Positions 60,573 to 64,000 of a stretch of DNA of 64,000 nt are shown piece after piece (within the stretch, counting starts at the first letter, position 1; each line of letters opens with the position of its first letter). The notes under the pieces are model-generated. The model was given only the letters and a program-made list of their open reading frames with translations. It was not told the origin of the DNA and ran no database searches. Source of the stretch: JAJPJE01 sp963848375 (GTDB lineage: Bacteria > Acidobacteriota > Terriglobia > Terriglobales > Acidobacteriaceae); NCBI GenBank assembly GCA_963848375.1, contig CAWKDK010000028.1, positions 1-64,000 on the forward strand, in the 5' to 3' direction. Both the position numbers and the translations under genes were made by a program.

Positions 60573-61376
60573 ATGGCAATTCATTCTACTTCGCAGCAGG
60601 CTCCTCTCATCGACTTCGCGCACGTCAACGTGCAGCGCGGCGAGCGCCTCATCCTGCGCGACTTCAATCTCACGATTCACGCGGGCGAGAACGTCGCCAT
60701 CGTCGGCCCGAACGGCTGCGGCAAATCGACGCTGCTGAAGACCATCACGCGCGAGATCTATCCCCTCGCGCTCGACGAGACGCGCGCGCAGATTCTCGGC
60801 CGCGACCGCTGGAACGTGATGGAACTGCGCGAGCATCTTGGCATCGTGTCGAATGACTTGCTGGCGCATCCGACGCGCGATCTCACCGGACGCGATCTGG
60901 TCGTCTCCGGCTTCTTCAGCAGCATCGGCGTTTGGCCGTATCAGACCGTGACTGAAGAGATGCAGCGCAAGTCCGACGAAGCCATCGAGCGGCTCGGCGT
61001 CGCGCACGTCGCCGATCAACTGGTCGACACAATGTCGTCGGGCGAAGCGCGCCGCATCATGATTGCCCGCGCACTGATTCACGATCCGCAGGCGCTCATC
61101 CTCGACGAGCCCAGCAACAGTCTCGACATCGGCGCCTTGCAGGAATTGCTCGCGACCATGCGCAGACTGACGCAATCCGGCACGAACCTGATTCTGGTGA
61201 CGCATCATCTGCCCGAGATCATCCCGGAAATCACGCGCGTGGTGTTGATGCGCGACGGCCAGATCTTCCGCGACGGTCCGAAAGAAGAAGTCTTGTCGGC
61301 GCGCACGTTGTCCGAACTGTTCTGCACCGAGGTTCACTTGCATCGCAATGATGGTTACTTCCATCTGTCCTGGTAA
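60573..61376 (+). CDS. ABC transporter ATP-binding protein
   Basis: 267 residues. Walker A GPNGCGKST, Q-loop region, degenerate signature SSGEARRIMIARAL (SSGEA instead of LSGGQ), Walker B ALILDEPSN and an H-loop in LVTHHLPEII. No permease gene is adjacent; the next gene is a drug/metabolite transporter-type protein 3 bases downstream. The organisation resembles ModF/YhbG-like stand-alone ATPases of unknown substrate. Confidence 0.9.
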   Translation: MAIHSTSQQAPLIDFAHVNVQRGERLILRDFNLTIHAGENVAIVGPNGCGKSTLLKTITREIYPLALDETRAQILGRDRWNVMELREHLGIVSNDLLAHPTRDLTGRDLVVSGFFSSIGVWPYQTVTEEMQRKSDEAIERLGVAHVADQLVDTMSSGEARRIMIARALIHDPQALILDEPSNSLDIGALQELLATMRRLTQSGTNLILVTHHLPEIIPEITRVVLMRDGQIFRDGPKEEVLSARTLSELFCTEVHLHRNDGYFHLSW

Positions 61377-61379
61377 ATC

Positions 61380-62312
61380 GTGACGAGCCGCAAACACATT
61401 CCGCGCCCGATCGCCGCAACTACGATTGTCCTCGCCGGCTCCATTTGGGGAGGCAGTTTCGCCGTCATGCAGCATGCGTTGCGCGGAGGCTTGTCCGTCG
61501 GCGCGCTGCTCAGCCTGCGCTTCCTGATCGCAGCCGTCGCACTCGCCATTCTGGCCGGGTTCATGCGTCTGCCGTGGAATCGGCGCGCGGTCCTGGAAGG
61601 CGTTTGGCTTGGACTGATCCTGACCGCAATCTTCTGGCTGCAAGTCGACGGGCTTCGCTACACGACTACCGCAAAGTCGGCTTTCATCACTGGACTGTAT
61701 GTGATGTTTACTCCGCTGATCGCCACGTTCTGGGGAGAACATGTGCGCTGGCAGCACGCTGCGGGCGCCGCGCTTGCGACCGTTGGTTTGTACGCGCTGG
61801 TTCACGTTCCCGGCCAGCCTTGGGGCGGATGGAATCGCGGCGACTTCGAAACCCTGCTCTGCTCGGTGCTCTGCGGAGTGCAGATCGTTCTCACCACGCG
61901 CTATAACCGGCGCTCGAATACGTGGATCCTGCTGACGGTGCAAGTCGCCGTCGTCGGGATTCTCTCGGCGCTGATTACGGCTGTTCTGCCCGGAGCTTAC
62001 GGTTTCCACGGCACTGCTGAGGCGCTGCGCAAGCCGGACGTTCTCGCGTCGATCGCATACGTGGCCGCGCTCGCGACTTTGTTCTGCTTCTGGGCGCAGA
62101 ACACGATGCAGGCGCATCTGACCTCGACGGAAGCGGCGGTGATGTTCACGTCCGAGCCGGTTGCGGCGGCGGTGATCTCCATCTTCTGGCTGCACGAGGC
62201 GATGAGACCAACGCAGTTGCTGGGCGGCGCGGTGATCGTGCTGGCCATGCTGTTCTCGGAGATTGTGCCAGCACTCCAGCGGCGCGCGGCGGCGGAACAG
62301 GCGGCAGATTAG
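61380..62312 (+). CDS. EamA/DMT family transporter
   Basis: 310 residues with ten predicted helices in two EamA repeats: ATTIVLAGSIWGGSFAVMQH at the first, FWGEHVRWQHAAGAALATVGLYALV between, ATLFCFWAQNTMQAHLTSTE and MFTSEPVAAAVISIFWLHEA in the second. Substrate unknown; family members export amino acids or drugs. Start is GTG three bases after the ABC stop, so the two are co-transcribed. Confidence 0.9.
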   Translation: MTSRKHIPRPIAATTIVLAGSIWGGSFAVMQHALRGGLSVGALLSLRFLIAAVALAILAGFMRLPWNRRAVLEGVWLGLILTAIFWLQVDGLRYTTTAKSAFITGLYVMFTPLIATFWGEHVRWQHAAGAALATVGLYALVHVPGQPWGGWNRGDFETLLCSVLCGVQIVLTTRYNRRSNTWILLTVQVAVVGILSALITAVLPGAYGFHGTAEALRKPDVLASIAYVAALATLFCFWAQNTMQAHLTSTEAAVMFTSEPVAAAVISIFWLHEAMRPTQLLGGAVIVLAMLFSEIVPALQRRAAAEQAAD

Positions 62313-62318
62313 TCTTTG

Positions 62319-62466
62319 CCAATCTGGGAACACTTTTTATCGAGGGATGAAGAAAGTTGATCGTTTCGAGATGAAACGGCCACATACTGTCCAGTAGTTT
62401 TTGGCAGCCTCCTACGAGGTTCCCAATTGGCCGGACGTTCGCGGGGGAGTGAGCGTCCGGCTTTTT
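62319..62466 (+). ncRNA. Candidate structured RNA ending in an intrinsic terminator
   Basis: CCAAT(ct)GGGAAC at 62319-62331 pairs with GTTCCC(a)ATTGG at 62419-62430, an 11-bp stem with small bulges closing 87 bases. Inside are three hairpins: CGTTTC / GAAACG (62362-62378), TACT / AGTA (62385-62396) and CCTC / GAGG (62408-62419). An intrinsic terminator (62430-62466) follows at once. Could be a small RNA or a riboswitch-like leader of tilS, which begins 96 bases later. Class unknown. Confidence 0.5.
62430..62466 (+). terminator. Intrinsic terminator
   Basis: Eight-bp stem GCCGGACG / CGTCCGGC with a 16-base loop, followed by TTTTT. Ends the candidate RNA and perhaps the ABC-EamA transcript. 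Confidence 0.85.
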
Positions 62467-62562
62467 GTGTCTTCAATTACCTGCCACAGAGGGCTCGATT
62501 TCACCGCAGAGGTCGCAGTCTGTCAGGAGTTTCTCGCTCCACCCTCCACTCACCTTTGACCG

Positions 62563-63988
62563 ATGTACCATGGAACGGTGCTAGAGCGGCTGCTCCAATT
62601 CGCAGCAGAACACGAGTTGTTGCGTCCGGGCGATCGCGTTGCGGTTGCCGTTTCGGGCGGCGCGGACTCGGTGGCGCTGCTCCGCTTGTTGCTCGATGCG
62701 CGAAGTGAGCTGGGCGTCGTTCTTTCCGTCGCACACTTCAATCACAAGATTCGCGGTCCCGAGGCCGATGCAGATGAAGCCTTCGTACGCGCTCTCGCCG
62801 AGAAATATGATCTGGCGTTCGCACGCAGGCCGCGCCGATACGCCGCAGTTCGCGCGCGAGCATCATCTGGGGCTGGAAGCCGCAGCACGCCAGTTGCGTC
62901 ACGAATTCTTCCGTGAGCTGATCCGGCAGAACAACGCAGACAAAGTCGCAACTGCGCACACGCTCGACGATCAGGCTGAAACCGTTCTGCTTCGACTGAT
63001 GCGCGGCGCGGGAACCAAGGGTCTGGCGGGGATCTATCCTGAGATCAAGGTTGAAGGCGGCAGCATCGTGCGCCCGCTGCTGGGCGTTCGCCGCGCTGAA
63101 TTGCGCTCATGGCTCGAATCGCTCGGGCAAACCTGGCGTGAGGATGCTACGAACGCCGATCTCTCATTTACGCGCAATCGTGTGCGACACAAACTGCTGC
63201 CGCTGATTGAATCAGAATTCGGGTCAGCGTCGCTTGAGCGGCTGGCGGAAACCGCGGAGATCGCGCACGCAGAAGAACGATATTGGGAAGCGCAGCTACA
63301 GCCACTCCTGCAAGAACTGACCGCAGACGGCGAATACCGCCTCTCTGTCGATGCACTGCTCCAGCAACCGCTTGCAATCCGGCGCAGGCTGGTGCGTGCC
63401 GCAGCTCATAAGCTGAACGTCACCCTGGAGTTTCAACACGTGGAACAGGTGCTGGCGTTGCCGCAATCGGGTGAGCGCAAAACCATCTCGCTGCCTAACG
63501 GCCTGCGCGCTTCTGCTGACAAGGGAAGCCTGCGTCTGCGAATCGAACACAGCGACAGCAAGGTCCAGCCGTTTTCATATAAGGTCTCCGTCCCGGGTGA
63601 GATCAAAATTGCCGACTTGCAGTGCCGGATCCGCTTTCGTCTGATTCGTGGAAACCAGGCTCTCGCATCCTGTGATCCCCGGCAGCTTCTCAGGCCTGAG
63701 CTCACCGGCAGCGAATTGATCATTCGTAACTGGCGCGCCGGCGATCGCTTCTGGCCCTTGCACAGCAAATCTGATAAGAAGATTAAGGAGCTGTTAAAAC
63801 CAGATCGCGTCCCTGCTGCCCTGCGAGCGCTTTGGCCTGTGGCGGAGCACGAGGGCGAGATTGTATGGGTTCGTGGACTGCCTGTTTCCCGAAACTTCTG
63901 TCTACGGGATGAACAGTCGGCTGTCGTGGTGGAAGAGCTGCCGTTTGCCGCAGATGACCGCAGATCGATGCTGATCTTCAACGACTGA
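62563..63988 (+). CDS. tilS: tRNA(Ile)-lysidine synthase (one-base frameshift)
   Basis: TilS changes C34 of tRNA-Ile(CAU) to lysidine. N-terminal PP-loop SGGADSVALLRLL and HFNHKIRGPEAD, then, after a frame change near 62821 (extra G), ADTPQFAREHHLGLEAAARQLRHEFF, ATAHTLDDQAETVLLRLMRG and the C-terminal substrate-binding domains ending before 63988. Joined length is about 474 residues, normal for the long TilS type. TilS is essential in almost all bacteria, so the frameshift is probably an error in the sequence. Confidence 0.9.
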
Positions 63989-64000
63989 TCGGCGAAAATC

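Noticed and set aside
60570..62333. 587-codon minus-strand frame opposite the ABC and EamA genes
   Set aside because: Antisense of two well-recognised genes; composition Arg/Gln/His rich, as expected from a shadow.

Overview
The window is about 64 kb of a single bacterial chromosome with moderately high G+C content. Protein content suggests Acidobacteriota, probably class Terriglobia: an MCE protein with many repeats, DUF2844/DUF3443 pairs, secreted carboxypeptidase-regulatory-like proteins, REP-type intergenic repeats, and a LysW-like acidic zinc-ribbon protein. This placement is inferred from family knowledge; no search was run. No CRISPR array, prophage or rRNA operon was seen.

Layout. 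Bases 1-9.1 kb are mostly minus-strand housekeeping and accessory genes (XRE regulator, dienelactone hydrolase, fabG-yjdF-GNAT cluster, MCE protein, spermidine-synthase-like membrane protein, acpS, small secreted proteins, LysW-like protein). 9.2-11.5 kb holds a plus-strand M28 peptidase and a rhomboid-fold protein. 11.5-15.9 kb is minus strand: ABM protein, pyruvate kinase, YihY and a cation/proton antiporter. 15.9-19.3 kb is a disrupted region: a frameshifted nucleotidyltransferase, a copy of the yihY upstream sequence, one whole and one truncated epoxide-hydrolase-like gene. 19.3-35.2 kb is the minus-strand core expression block, read as tRNA-Thr(TGT), tRNA-Tyr, tRNA-Gly, tRNA-Thr(GGT), tuf, rpmG, tRNA-Trp, secE, nusG, rplK, rplA, rplJ, rplL, rpoB, rpoC, ending at a strong terminator. 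35.4-48.9 kb carries a membrane-anchored protein, an M23 peptidase, thiL, rel, ridA, rpmB, an esterase, the DUF2844/DUF3443 pair, galU and a TPR protein. 48.9-64 kb carries a DUF885 protein, a REP-associated transposase with its REP palindromes, thrS, small membrane proteins, mfd, an ArsC-like protein with an in-frame TGA, an ABC ATPase with an EamA transporter, a candidate structured RNA, and tilS.

Main points. (1) The ArsC/Spx-like gene at 60095-60454 has TGA exactly where the first cysteine of its CxxC motif should be, followed at the right distance by a perfect 7-bp stem with a G-containing loop. It reads as a selenoprotein gene. (2) A 112-nt segment with a closing stem and three inner hairpins, ending at an intrinsic terminator (62319-62466), looks like a structured RNA. 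(3) A RAYT transposase lies among copies of its probable REP palindrome. (4) Many intergenic gaps hold long imperfect inverted repeats built from short repeated words. (5) At least ten one-base indels break eight genes, including the essential tuf, thiL and tilS and the conserved mfd; most are probably sequencing or assembly errors, so these genes are annotated as joined frames and not as real pseudogenes.
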